The notes: a model not told the origin generated them from the sequence alone. A stretch of 6,201 bases of DNA from Candidatus Dadabacteria bacterium (GCA_020027805.1 JAHKKQ010000130.1:1-6201); one strand, 5' to 3'. Numbered from the stretch's first letter, positions 1 to 5,296 are shown. Numbers and translations are program-made.

Positions 1-77
1 ATAGTATTATTGCAAATTGCCGACGTTAAACAAATGGCGTTTCGGGAAAGAACGTTCGATTCAGATATGCATTAGTA

Positions 78-725
78 TCATACAGGCTCGACCGCCAGTA
101 TCACCCTTGACTGCCCTCCGAACGGCAGGGTGAAGTCGCTCCTCTCAGCGAGCCTGAATGTCCCCTTCACGCCCTTGTCGGCAAGCTCCCATTCGTCCCC
201 TCCACTCTGCCCCCTCATGAGAATTATCCTGCCCCCGGCGGCGAGGTAGGGCTCGCTAAGCCGCAGTATGTCGGGGATGGGCCCTACGGCCCTCGTGATT
301 ACCCTGTCGAAGCCCCGTCTTTCTATACCGTTCCCCTCGTCCTCCGCCCTGCCCCACACGGCCGCTATACCCCCGAGGCCGAGCGCGCGTATGACCTCCC
401 GCATGAACGTCACCTTTTTGTGCGCCGAATCGAGGAGCGTGACGTCGAGCACAGGGGAGACTATTTTTATCGGAATACCCGGGAGCCCCGCGCCCGAGCC
501 TATGTCGAGGAGGCGCGAACCCGCGGGCACGAAACGGGCGGCGGATATCGAATCGAGGAAGTGGCCTATTACTATGTCCCTGTCGTCTCTCAGGCTCGTG
601 AGGTTTATTTTCCTGTTCCATACCTTGAGCTCGGAGAGGTAGCGCATGAACAGCCCGGCCATCGGGGGAGTGATCTCGACGCCCAGCCTGAGCGCGCCCT
701 CGCATAACAGCTCCTCGGGCTTCAT
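78..725 (-). CDS. rsmG: 16S rRNA (guanine-527-N7)-methyltransferase RsmG (GidB)
   Basis: RsmG uses S-adenosylmethionine to make m7G at position 527 of 16S rRNA in the small subunit; in several bacteria its loss gives low-level streptomycin resistance. The 215-residue product is full length for the family. Visible family features are WNRKINLTS (residues 36-44), HFLDSI (55-60), the SAM-binding loop LLDIGSGAGLPGIPI (72-86), the acidic end of the next strand LLDSAHKK (97-104), GRAED (125-129) and RVITRAVG (141-148). The start is ATG. A strong Shine-Dalgarno (AAGGAGG, 5-6 nt spacing) sits inside the last codons of the upstream nuclease gene, and the start overlaps that gene's stop as ATGA, which implies translational coupling. 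It is the last gene of the minus-strand group. The common neighbours mnmG and parA/parB are not in the window. The call is secure from motifs and length. Confidence 0.96.
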   Translation of the reverse strand: MKPEELLCEGALRLGVEITPPMAGLFMRYLSELKVWNRKINLTSLRDDRDIVIGHFLDSISAARFVPAGSRLLDIGSGAGLPGIPIKIVSPVLDVTLLDSAHKKVTFMREVIRALGLGGIAAVWGRAEDEGNGIERRGFDRVITRAVGPIPDILRLSEPYLAAGGRIILMRGQSGGDEWELADKGVKGTFRLAERSDFTLPFGGQSRVILAVEPV

Positions 726-1531
726 CCCGTCCTCCTTATGAGCATTGGATGGTTGACGATGATCCCGGGAGTGCCCTTATGCATCTTCACCCTCCCGGTG
801 ACCTCGACGGCCCTGCCCTTGTAGTAAGAAGCGGGATCGATACCGAAAAACCGGAAGTTTTCGAGGTCGTCAGGGAATATGACGACGTCCAGTTTACCGT
901 CGATTGACAGGACTACCGCCTTGTCCGATTCCTTCGCGCGGGTTATCTCACCCCTTACCACAACGCGCTTTCCCTCGTGGAGCCGGGCGTTATCTATATC
1001 TATAACGAACGCGCCGTTCCCGTCCGGCGTCACTATAGAATCGAGGTCACCCCAGATTCCCCTTTTCGCTTTCATGGCCTCTTCCGAGGCGCTCGTAAAC
1101 TGCTCCCTGTATTTCCGGTTGGGATCGATGAATAGCGGCGTCGCGAACCCCTGCCTGAGCAGCTCCCCGCTGACGGAGACATCGTTTACAAAAACGTATG
1201 CGAGGAGCCTCCCGTAGACGTCGTATTTCTCGCTGTCGAACTCGAGCCTGACCCTCTTCCCCACGACGAGATTCCTGTTGAATTCCGCGGCCTCCGCCGA
1301 GTAGGGGTCTCCGGGGGAATCCTGGCGCGCGGACTCGGGCGTATCTATTCCCAGGTACCGAACAATCGTCCCCTTCCCGTCGTCGATCGCTATGGTGTCC
1401 CCGTCGATGACTTCGGCTACCCGGAACTCCTCCCCTCCTGCCTCCTTTCCCGAGTATGTGTTGTATAGATAGAATCCGACCGCGAGCGCAATAAAAACGA
1501 GCACGACGACTGGGTCTTTTCCCGGCTTCAA
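722..1531 (-). CDS. Membrane-anchored SNase-like (thermonuclease) protein with C-terminal OB-like region
   Basis: This is a predicted calcium-dependent nuclease of the staphylococcal nuclease (TNase) superfamily, 269 residues. One hydrophobic segment (about residues 8-23, VVVLVFIALAVGFYLY) has positive residues before it, so it is an N-terminal anchor or uncleaved signal with the enzyme probably outside the cytoplasmic membrane. The SNase core (about 36-162) keeps VIDGDT (41-46), RYLGIDTPES (58-67) and YGRLLAYV (106-113). These supply equivalents of the family's catalytic Arg35, Glu43 and Arg87 (here R58, E66, R108) and the metal-binding aspartates (D45, D63), so it should be active. Residues about 185-265 (VVVRGEITRAK, YKGRAVEVTGRV, GTPGIIVNHP) resemble a nucleic-acid-binding OB fold; that part is inference. 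The start is TTG: AAAGGAGA lies 8-9 nt before it, whereas the nearby ATG at 1538 is in another frame and only 2-3 nt from the same site. Its stop overlaps the rsmG start by 4 nt. Substrate and role are unknown. Confidence 0.88.
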   Translation of the reverse strand: MKPGKDPVVVLVFIALAVGFYLYNTYSGKEAGGEEFRVAEVIDGDTIAIDDGKGTIVRYLGIDTPESARQDSPGDPYSAEAAEFNRNLVVGKRVRLEFDSEKYDVYGRLLAYVFVNDVSVSGELLRQGFATPLFIDPNRKYREQFTSASEEAMKAKRGIWGDLDSIVTPDGNGAFVIDIDNARLHEGKRVVVRGEITRAKESDKAVVLSIDGKLDVVIFPDDLENFRFFGIDPASYYKGRAVEVTGRVKMHKGTPGIIVNHPMLIRRTG

Positions 1532-1709
1532 CCGTCATTTCTCCTTTGTTACGAATGGGATGAGGATGGAGTTATCAGCGACCTCGTTATTCCTTTCTTC
1601 TTTGCTCTTTCGATCCTCGCTCTGCATCGTCATCACGAGGAGCAAAGCGACGTGGCGATCTGTTTTTTTCAGGAGATTGCCGCGCTTCGCTCGCAATGAC
1701 GGCAAACAT
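1532..1709. other. Intergenic gap between trmI and the nuclease gene
   Basis: This 178-bp gap holds the palindromic repeat at 1628-1701 and the nuclease gene's ribosome-binding site just upstream of 1531. I saw no further coding potential. No convincing promoter for the nuclease-rsmG pair was found on the minus strand, so either the pair is read through from trmI or its promoter is non-canonical. Confidence 0.6.
1628..1701. repeat. Degenerate palindromic intergenic repeat (CGTCATTGCGA type)
   Basis: The left arm begins CGTCATCACGAGGAGC and ends GGCGATCT. The right arm begins AGATTGCC and ends TCGCAATGACG, which is the imperfect reverse complement of the left arm, with about 12 nt between them. 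The arms match a short palindromic repeat recalled from intergenic regions of many bacterial genomes (form CGTCATTGCGAGGAGCGAAG). The copy ends 8 nt beyond the trmI stop, so its transcript would form a long hairpin between trmI and the nuclease gene, where it could attenuate read-through or stabilise the upstream message. The left arm has drifted (CATCACGAGG where CATTGCGAGG is usual), so this is an old copy. Confidence 0.75.
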
Positions 1710-2501
1710 TCAATTCCCGGAGGACTTCTTCTTTAAAGCCTTCCTGCCGAACGTGAGGAAACCCGTGTGGCTCACCATGCGGTCCATGGGCCTCGTCTTC
1801 CCCGTGCTCACGCGTATGTTCCTGACGAGCACCTCCACGGTCTCAAGGAAGACGAACCCCTCTTCGGCGAGGACCTCGACGCACCTCTCCACCTGATTGT
1901 ACGTGGGCGACAGGCTCGCTATCCTCCCCCCGCCCCTGAGAGCACGCGCGGCGGACGCTATGCCGTCCCACGGGGACGGAAGGTCGAGCACGACGGCGTC
2001 AACACCTTCTTCGTCGAAGCCCTCCTGCGCTTCCCGCAGCTTGAATTCGGCGAACTCCCCGAACCCCGCGTTCTCTACGTTCTTCCTCGCGTTCTCCATG
2101 AACTTCTCGCTCCTGTCGTAGGCGTACACCTTCCCGGCGGGCGCAACGGCGTTGGCGAGCGCTATGGTGAGCGAGCCCGAACCCGAGCCGCACTCGATCA
2201 CCCTCATGCCCGCCCCGAGGCCCGTCTTCAGGACTATGAGCGCGGCGTCCTTCGGATAGATGATCTGCGTGAACCTCTTCACCTTCATCATCCTGTCCTC
2301 TATTGTGGGTTCGAGGAGGACGTATGTGTGGAGCAGGTTGGTCTCGATCGTGCTCCCGTATTCGAGCCCTATAGCTTTTCCGAGATCTATATCGCCCAGA
2401 TGAGTGCCCATGCGCTTCCCGTCGGCTACCGTAACGAGGTAGGTTTTTTCGTCGGGGGACATTACGAGTACGGAGTCTCCGCTCTTTATGACCATTACCA
2501 C
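1710..2501 (-). CDS. trmI: tRNA (adenine-58-N1)-methyltransferase TrmI
   Basis: TrmI makes m1A58 in the T-loop of tRNAs from S-adenosylmethionine, as a homotetramer in the archaeal and bacterial members studied. The product is 263 residues, close to the family norm. An N-terminal beta-rich domain (about 1-60) precedes RFTQIIYPKDAALI (76-89), SAM motif I IECGSGSGSLT (102-112), YAYDRSEKF (127-135, with the ribose-binding acidic residue), the catalytic-type DLPSPW (173-178), SPTYNQV (198-204) and the C-terminal signature RPMDRMVSHTGFLTF (237-251). The start is uncertain. GTG at 2501 gives the full ORF, but an ATG two codons later (2495) is equally possible, and neither has a strong Shine-Dalgarno. 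It lies 28 bp after the MFS gene, so the two are probably cotranscribed. The T-loop of both tRNAs in this window carries A at position 58, so both are potential substrates. Confidence 0.93.
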   Translation of the reverse strand: MVMVIKSGDSVLVMSPDEKTYLVTVADGKRMGTHLGDIDLGKAIGLEYGSTIETNLLHTYVLLEPTIEDRMMKVKRFTQIIYPKDAALIVLKTGLGAGMRVIECGSGSGSLTIALANAVAPAGKVYAYDRSEKFMENARKNVENAGFGEFAEFKLREAQEGFDEEGVDAVVLDLPSPWDGIASAARALRGGGRIASLSPTYNQVERCVEVLAEEGFVFLETVEVLVRNIRVSTGKTRPMDRMVSHTGFLTFGRKALKKKSSGN

Positions 2502-2529
2502 GCTAGACTAATTAAGAATGTCCGTATTT

Positions 2530-3687
2530 TCAAGAATCCCCGCCCCGCTCGAAGAACGTGTAGAGCAGGAACCCCGTGAACACGAGGCATCCGGCGGCGA
2601 AGTACATTCCCTCGTATCCGTAGTCCCTCGCGATCACCCCGAAGGGGAACGCGAGGAAATTTATGCCCATGCTGTAGCTCGCGTTGAACGCGCCCATGGC
2701 CTTCCCCCTCTCGTCCTCCCCCGCCTTGTCTATCATCAGCGCGCTCAGCGTCGGATAGAGCGAGCCGTAGCCGAAGCTGAATATGAATGAAATGAGTACG
2801 GCGGTAAGCGCGGAGTCCGCGAAGTACATCGACACTAGAGACACGGAGACTATCAGGAGCGCAGGGGAAGCGACCGCCTTCCTCCCCCACGTGTCCGACA
2901 ACCTGCCGCCGAATATCCTGATCGCGGTCACGGTTATCGTATAAGTGAGAAAGAAGTAATAGGCCTGGAGGTCTTTTGATCTGAAAAACGTGGCTATGAA
3001 ATTGAGCACGGCGCCGAGCCCTCCGGCCAGGACGAGGTTAGAGAGGAGCACGAGCGCATACTTCCGCGACGATATCAGGCGGAAGAACCCGAAGCCGTAA
3101 GGGTCTCTCGACGGCGTGAAATTTCCGTCCTTCATGAATATCGCCAGAGCAAACGATACGAGGCTGAAGAACGACGAATAGAGGAAGAAGTTGTGATACC
3201 CGGCGAGCTCTATGATGAACTCCCCGAGTGAAGGGCCTATCGCGTAGGCGGCAATAGTGAAAGCGCTGAATATGCCGAGACCCTGCGCCCTCCGGACGGA
3301 CGGGACGTAATCGGCTACGAACGTGCCCGCGGCCGTGAAGGAGAACGCGAACGAGACCCCCTGTACTAGGCGGATGATATAAATATACGGAGACAGCTCC
3401 GAGACGAAGATGTACGAGAGCGACGCCAGGAACATGAGCCCGTAGCCCAGCAGCATGAACCGCCGCCTGCCGTATTTATCCACCAGGAACGTGACGAAAG
3501 GGATCACGCCCAGCGACGTTATGCCGAACGACCCCATGATGTAGCCTATGTGGGCGTCGTCCCCGCCGAGGCTCTTTATGTATAACGGCAGGAGAAAAAA
3601 GGACGAGAAATTACAGTAAAAGAAGAAGTTAGACGCCGTCGCTAATGCGAAATTCCTGAACTCGGGCTTCGTGAATCCGGATATCAT
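2530..3687 (-). CDS. Major facilitator superfamily transporter (DHA1/efflux-like)
   Basis: This is an integral membrane protein of 385 residues with about 11-12 hydrophobic segments, a normal size for a 12-helix MFS carrier. MFS motif A is visible in the loop after the second helix, VDKYGRRRFMLLG (69-81). Its half-repeat is seen between helices 8 and 9, GGRLSDTWGRKA (260-271). The stretch RLVQGVSFAFSFTAAGTFVADYVP (106-129) followed by RRAQGLGIFSA (132-142) and a helix with AIGPSLGEF (149-157) has the shape of helices 4-5 in drug/sugar-efflux type carriers. RGKAMGAFNASYSMGI (327-342) is the matching element in the second half. Substrate cannot be told from sequence. The start is ATG at 3687 with only a weak purine-rich site (AAGAAG) upstream. 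It is the first gene of the minus-strand operon leading into trmI, behind a plausible promoter at 3754-3781. Confidence 0.9.
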   Translation of the reverse strand: MISGFTKPEFRNFALATASNFFFYCNFSSFFLLPLYIKSLGGDDAHIGYIMGSFGITSLGVIPFVTFLVDKYGRRRFMLLGYGLMFLASLSYIFVSELSPYIYIIRLVQGVSFAFSFTAAGTFVADYVPSVRRAQGLGIFSAFTIAAYAIGPSLGEFIIELAGYHNFFLYSSFFSLVSFALAIFMKDGNFTPSRDPYGFGFFRLISSRKYALVLLSNLVLAGGLGAVLNFIATFFRSKDLQAYYFFLTYTITVTAIRIFGGRLSDTWGRKAVASPALLIVSVSLVSMYFADSALTAVLISFIFSFGYGSLYPTLSALMIDKAGEDERGKAMGAFNASYSMGINFLAFPFGVIARDYGYEGMYFAAGCLVFTGFLLYTFFERGGDS

Positions 3688-3753
3688 GTCAGCTTCTTGA
3701 AATCGCCGCTGAAACTGCTTAGATTTGATTTGTAAATATTAAAGGATCGAGGG

Positions 3754-3781
3754 ATGATATGATACACTCTATCTTTGACAA
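3754..3781 (-). promoter_or_regulatory. Predicted sigma70-type promoter of the MFS-trmI operon
   Basis: On the minus strand TTGTCA (3781-3776) and TATCAT (3759-3754) are separated by 16 nt, each one mismatch from consensus. They lie about 70 nt upstream of the MFS start codon. The -35 box is almost exactly back to back with the plus-strand -35 box of the tRNA promoter, sharing TGACA (3776-3780). Confidence 0.55.
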
Positions 3782-3802
3782 TGTATAATGTCGTGATATA
3801 GT
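3775..3802 (+). promoter_or_regulatory. Predicted sigma70-type promoter of the tRNA-Lys/tRNA-Glu unit
   Basis: A perfect TTGACA (3775-3780), a 16-nt spacer and TATAGT (3797-3802, one mismatch) lie 18 nt before the 5' end of tRNA-Lys. Transcription would start near 3809, giving a short leader. A second perfect -10 hexamer, TATAAT (3784-3789), is present in the spacer, but it has no good -35 box at 16-18 nt. The strong boxes and short leader fit a stable-RNA promoter. Confidence 0.72.
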
Positions 3803-3819
3803 TTAGCGCTTTAAAAATC

Positions 3820-3893
3820 GAGCCGTTAGCTCAGCTTGGTAGAGCAACTGACTTTTAATCAGTGGGTCACAGGTTCGAATCCTGTACGGCTCA
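3820..3893 (+). tRNA. tRNA-Lys (anticodon TTT)
   Basis: All four arms pair fully. The acceptor stem is GAGCCGT with ACGGCTC (7/7); the D stem is GCTC with GAGC; the anticodon stem is ACTGA with TCAGT around loop CTTTTAA, anticodon TTT at 3854-3856; the T stem is ACAGG with CCTGT around TTCGAAT. The variable loop is GGGTC. The discriminator is A at 3893 and CCA is not encoded, so a CCA-adding enzyme is needed. The gene is 74 nt and is followed after 11 nt by tRNA-Glu, presumably on the same transcript. Confidence 0.97.
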
Positions 3894-3904
3894 CACTCGG
3901 TTAC

Positions 3905-3979
3905 GTCCCCGTCGTCTAGTCTGGCCCAGGACATCGGCCTTTCACGCCGGTAACAGGGGTTCGAATCCCCTCGGGGACG
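3905..3979 (+). tRNA. tRNA-Glu (anticodon TTC)
   Basis: The acceptor stem is GTCCCCG with CGGGGAC (7/7); the D stem is GTC with GAC; the anticodon stem is TCGGC with GCCGG (one T-G pair) around loop CTTTCAC, anticodon TTC at 3941-3943; the T stem is AGGGG with CCCCT around TTCGAAT. The discriminator is G at 3979, as usual for bacterial tRNA-Glu, and CCA is not encoded. The gene is 75 nt. Its last 7 nt (3973-3979) are the start of a 29-bp sequence repeated exactly at 4140. Confidence 0.97.
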
Positions 3980-4001
3980 CGTTATATTCCCGGAGAACAT
4001 T
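3973..4001. repeat. 29-bp direct repeat, copy 1 (overlaps tRNA-Glu 3' end)
   Basis: The sequence begins GGGGACGCGTTATATT and ends GGAGAACATT. It is identical over all 29 bp to 4140-4168. Its first 7 nt are the 3' end of tRNA-Glu including the discriminator; the other 22 nt are flank. The similarity continues at about 20 of 30 positions to the GTGTCCG at 4025-4031, with no gap. Confidence 0.92.
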
Positions 4002-4008
4002 CACCCCG

Positions 4009-4035
4009 CTGCAGTCAGCCAAGGGTGTCCGAATT
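4009..4035 (+). repeat. TGCA...TGTCCG repeat unit 1 (possible tRNA-operon terminator)
   Basis: CTGCA, 10 nt, then GGGTGTCC and GAATT. With the sequence just before it the unit folds: CGGA (3991-3994) can pair with TCCG (4028-4031), CACCC with GGGTG, and GCTG with CAGC around CAGT. The stem is followed by AATTATTTT, so this could end the tRNA transcript, though the T-run is interrupted. The unit is preceded, 11 nt before TGCA, by GAGAAC, as are units 2 and 3. Confidence 0.6.
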
Positions 4036-4075
4036 ATTTTGGTTTCAGTAGATTATTCCGAGAACTGTGGCATTG

Positions 4076-4139
4076 TTGCATTTAGCATAGGGCGACCGGT
4101 TTCTCACGCGTTCGAAACCGTTACTTGCTCGCAATCATT
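4076..4139 (+). repeat. TGCA...CCG repeat unit 2 (long form, about 64 bp)
   Basis: It begins TTGCATTTAGC, keeps GACCGGTTTCTC in register with the TGTCCG core of the other units, and ends at CAATCATT just before the second 29-bp repeat. GAGAAC lies exactly 11 nt before TGCA, as in units 1 and 3. Compared with the reverse complement of 4241-4305 it matches about 20 of the first 30 and 22 of the last 28 positions, with a 6 versus 7 nt joint between them, so it is an inverted partner of unit 4. It also contains an internal CGGTTTC/GAAACCG stem (4097-4103 with 4114-4120). Confidence 0.5.
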
Positions 4140-4168
4140 GGGGACGCGTTATATTCCCGGAGAACATT
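4140..4168. repeat. 29-bp direct repeat, copy 2
   Basis: Exact copy of 3973-4001, 167 bp downstream, and in the same orientation. It carries the last 7 nt of tRNA-Glu but no tRNA lies before it. It runs directly into repeat unit 3. Confidence 0.92.
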
Positions 4169-4175
4169 TACAACG

Positions 4176-4202
4176 TTGCACTTTTTCAACGGTGTCCGGT
4201 TC
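4176..4202 (+). repeat. TGCA...TGTCCG repeat unit 3
   Basis: TTGCA, 10 nt, GGTGTCCGGT, TC. It matches unit 4 at about 19 of 27 positions. With the upstream flank it can form CGGA/TCCG and CGTTG/CAACG pairs, different bases from unit 1 but in similar positions. It forms the left arm of the palindrome whose centre is the hairpin at 4221-4242. Confidence 0.6.
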
Positions 4203-4220
4203 TTGCGCTTGTTATTTATT

Positions 4221-4242
4221 TTCCCCCTTTGGCAAAGGGGAA
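4221..4242. repeat. Central hairpin of the repeat region
   Basis: TTCCCC and TTT on the left pair with AAAGGGGAA on the right around GGC, with one bulged C. Repeat unit 3 lies on one side and the inverted unit 4 on the other, so this is the centre of a longer imperfect palindrome (4176-4305). Confidence 0.75.
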
Positions 4243-4278
4243 CAATTCCGAACAAGTAACGAATTCGATGAATAAGAG

Positions 4279-4305
4279 AATTCGGACACACTTGGAAGAA
4301 TGCAA
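4279..4305 (-). repeat. TGCA...TGTCCG repeat unit 4 (inverted)
   Basis: Read on the minus strand it is TTGCATTCTTCC, then AAGTGTGTCCGAATT. It matches unit 1 at about 22 of 27 positions, the best pair in the set. Its similarity to unit 2 continues to position 4241. It forms the right arm of the 4176-4305 palindrome. Confidence 0.62.
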
Positions 4306-4417
4306 TAAAGTTCATGATTCACCTTGCGGCTTCAGAAAACAAAATGAATTGGGCGGAGTCGAGAAACGACAAAGAAGTCCCTTAATCGAAGTGACTCCGT
4401 TATTAAAACCAGATTCA

Positions 4418-4474
4418 GGGGGATTTAAAAAAGAAAATAAAAAATCCTCCCTAAGCCTCCTTTTTCTAAGGAGG
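4418..4474 (-). terminator. Hairpin repeat, probable rho-independent terminator of the isochorismatase-family gene
   Basis: On the minus strand, 30 nt after the stop at 4504, CCTCCTT pairs perfectly with AAGGAGG around a 5-nt loop (4474-4456). About 10 nt of GGGAGGA-containing sequence and then ATTTTTTATTTTC follow. A second, outer pairing GGATTT/AAATCC (4421-4426 with 4442-4447) spans the T-rich tract. The arrangement resembles CCCCC/AAGGGGG intergenic hairpin repeats recalled from many bacterial genomes. The gap between stem and T-run is longer than ideal, so efficiency is uncertain. Confidence 0.6.
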
Positions 4475-4503
4475 GAATGAAAGGCCTAGAGAAAAGATAC
4501 CCC

Positions 4504-5058
4504 CTACCTCACGAGCTTCGATATCTGCCTGAACTCGTCCGTCCCCGCGCGCTCGAGGAGCTGGAACAGGAACGCCTCCGTCGTGCCGATGACGGCGCCC
4601 GCTTTGTCCATCAGATCTATCCCCTTCTCCCAGTCGAGCTCCTTTCTCGATACGACGGCGTCCGCGGGCACATAGACGTGATACCCGTCGTTCACGAGGT
4701 CAATCGCGGTCTGCAGCACGCACACGTGGGTCTCGACCCCGCATAGGAGGACCGAGCTCCTTTTCAGATCCTTCAATTCGTCCATGAACTCGGGCGACCT
4801 CGCGCAGCTGAAAACAAGCTTCTCTATGGGATGGAAACCCTCGCCCACGGATTCCTTTATATTGCTTATCGTGGGCCCGAGCCCCTTCGGGTACTGCTCC
4901 GTCACATGCACGGGTATGTCCAGTATCTTCGCCGCTTCGAGAAGGATCTTCACGTTCCTGACGGCAAGCCCGCTCTCCGTCCCGGGCATTGCCGACATGA
5001 GCCTCTCCTGCATGTCCACGACGACAAGGGTCGTATCTTCCTTCTTGAGAAAGTCCAT
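4504..5058 (-). CDS. Isochorismatase-family cysteine hydrolase
   Basis: This is a cytoplasmic hydrolase of the isochorismatase-like superfamily (isochorismatase, nicotinamidase, YcaC-type amidohydrolases), 184 residues, typical of the small single-domain members. The catalytic triad is visible: Asp15 in TLVVVDMQERL (10-20), Lys80 in IEKLVFSC (78-85) and Cys113 in VLLCGVETHVCVLQTA (103-118). The GVETHVC stretch includes the family's non-proline cis-peptide site. The C-terminal part keeps GYHVYVPADAV (125-135) with the usual strand-Asp, and LDWEKGIDLM. There is no ACP/aryl-carrier domain, so it is not an EntB-type bifunctional enzyme. The metal-binding histidines typical of nicotinamidase are not apparent, so nicotinamidase is unlikely; substrate is unknown. 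ATG at 5058 is supported by AAAGGAGA with 6 nt spacing. It is apparently monocistronic, bounded by a terminator on one side and a long gap on the other. Confidence 0.92.
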   Translation of the reverse strand: MDFLKKEDTTLVVVDMQERLMSAMPGTESGLAVRNVKILLEAAKILDIPVHVTEQYPKGLGPTISNIKESVGEGFHPIEKLVFSCARSPEFMDELKDLKRSSVLLCGVETHVCVLQTAIDLVNDGYHVYVPADAVVSRKELDWEKGIDLMDKAGAVIGTTEAFLFQLLERAGTDEFRQISKLVR

Positions 5059-5247
5059 AAACCGTCTCCTTTCACGGGCGTGTTATCAGGTATCCATCTT
5101 ACTATTTTTTATTTGTCATTGCGATACCTTTTGCAGTCTCAAGACGAAAAGATTATTTTTTTTATGTACCCCCTCACCTAGCTATTTTGGCTCAGGCAAT
5201 GTTGCGCCGGATTTAAGTACCTTTTCTACCTTCGTTGCAACTATGAC

Positions 5248-5272
5248 CGATTCCCCTTATTCATCGGAATCG
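5248..5272. repeat. Intergenic hairpin (CGATTCC/GGAATCG)
   Basis: A perfect 7-bp stem, CGATTCC with GGAATCG, encloses an 11-nt loop. It abuts the next hairpin directly. No T-run follows on either strand, so a terminator role is not supported. Confidence 0.6.
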
Positions 5273-5296
5273 TTTCCCTCGCTGGGGAGAGGGAAA
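5273..5296. repeat. Intergenic hairpin (TTTCCCTC/GAGGGAAA)
   Basis: A perfect 8-bp stem, TTTCCCTC with GAGGGAAA, encloses the 8-nt loop GCTGGGGA. The stem is immediately adjacent to the previous hairpin, forming a double stem-loop. Function is unknown. Confidence 0.65.

Larger units (their letters stand above)
3980..4503. other. Repeat-rich intergenic region downstream of tRNA-Glu
   Basis: About 520 bp contain no ORF with recognisable protein features. The base composition is visibly more AT-rich than the flanking genes. The region consists largely of repeats: two 29-bp direct copies, four units with a TGCA...CCG core, a central hairpin at 4221-4242, and a hairpin/terminator complex at 4418-4474. 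The stretch 4306-4417 holds nothing I can name. Confidence 0.7.

Noticed and set aside
1767..2579. Long plus-strand ORF of 270 codons opposite trmI
   Set aside because: The translation is rich in Arg, Pro and His with no motif, as expected for an antisense shadow of GC-rich coding sequence, while the minus strand has clear TrmI motifs throughout.
3803..4275. ORFs on both strands running across the tRNA genes
   Set aside because: They consist mostly of translated tRNA-Lys and tRNA-Glu sequence; both tRNAs fold perfectly, so coding use is not credible.
3973..4305. Prophage or integrative element integrated at tRNA-Glu
   Set aside because: No integrase or other mobile gene lies between or near the repeats; the spacing is only 167 bp. 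Only a relic or a non-coding element could be present.
4229..4480. Plus-strand ORF of 83 codons in the repeat region
   Set aside because: It is built from hairpin repeats and AT-rich intergenic sequence, has no good ribosome-binding site and no recognisable domain.
5114..5130. GTCATTGCGATACC as another copy of the palindromic repeat at 1628-1701
   Set aside because: Only about 10 nt match the repeat end and no second arm is present.
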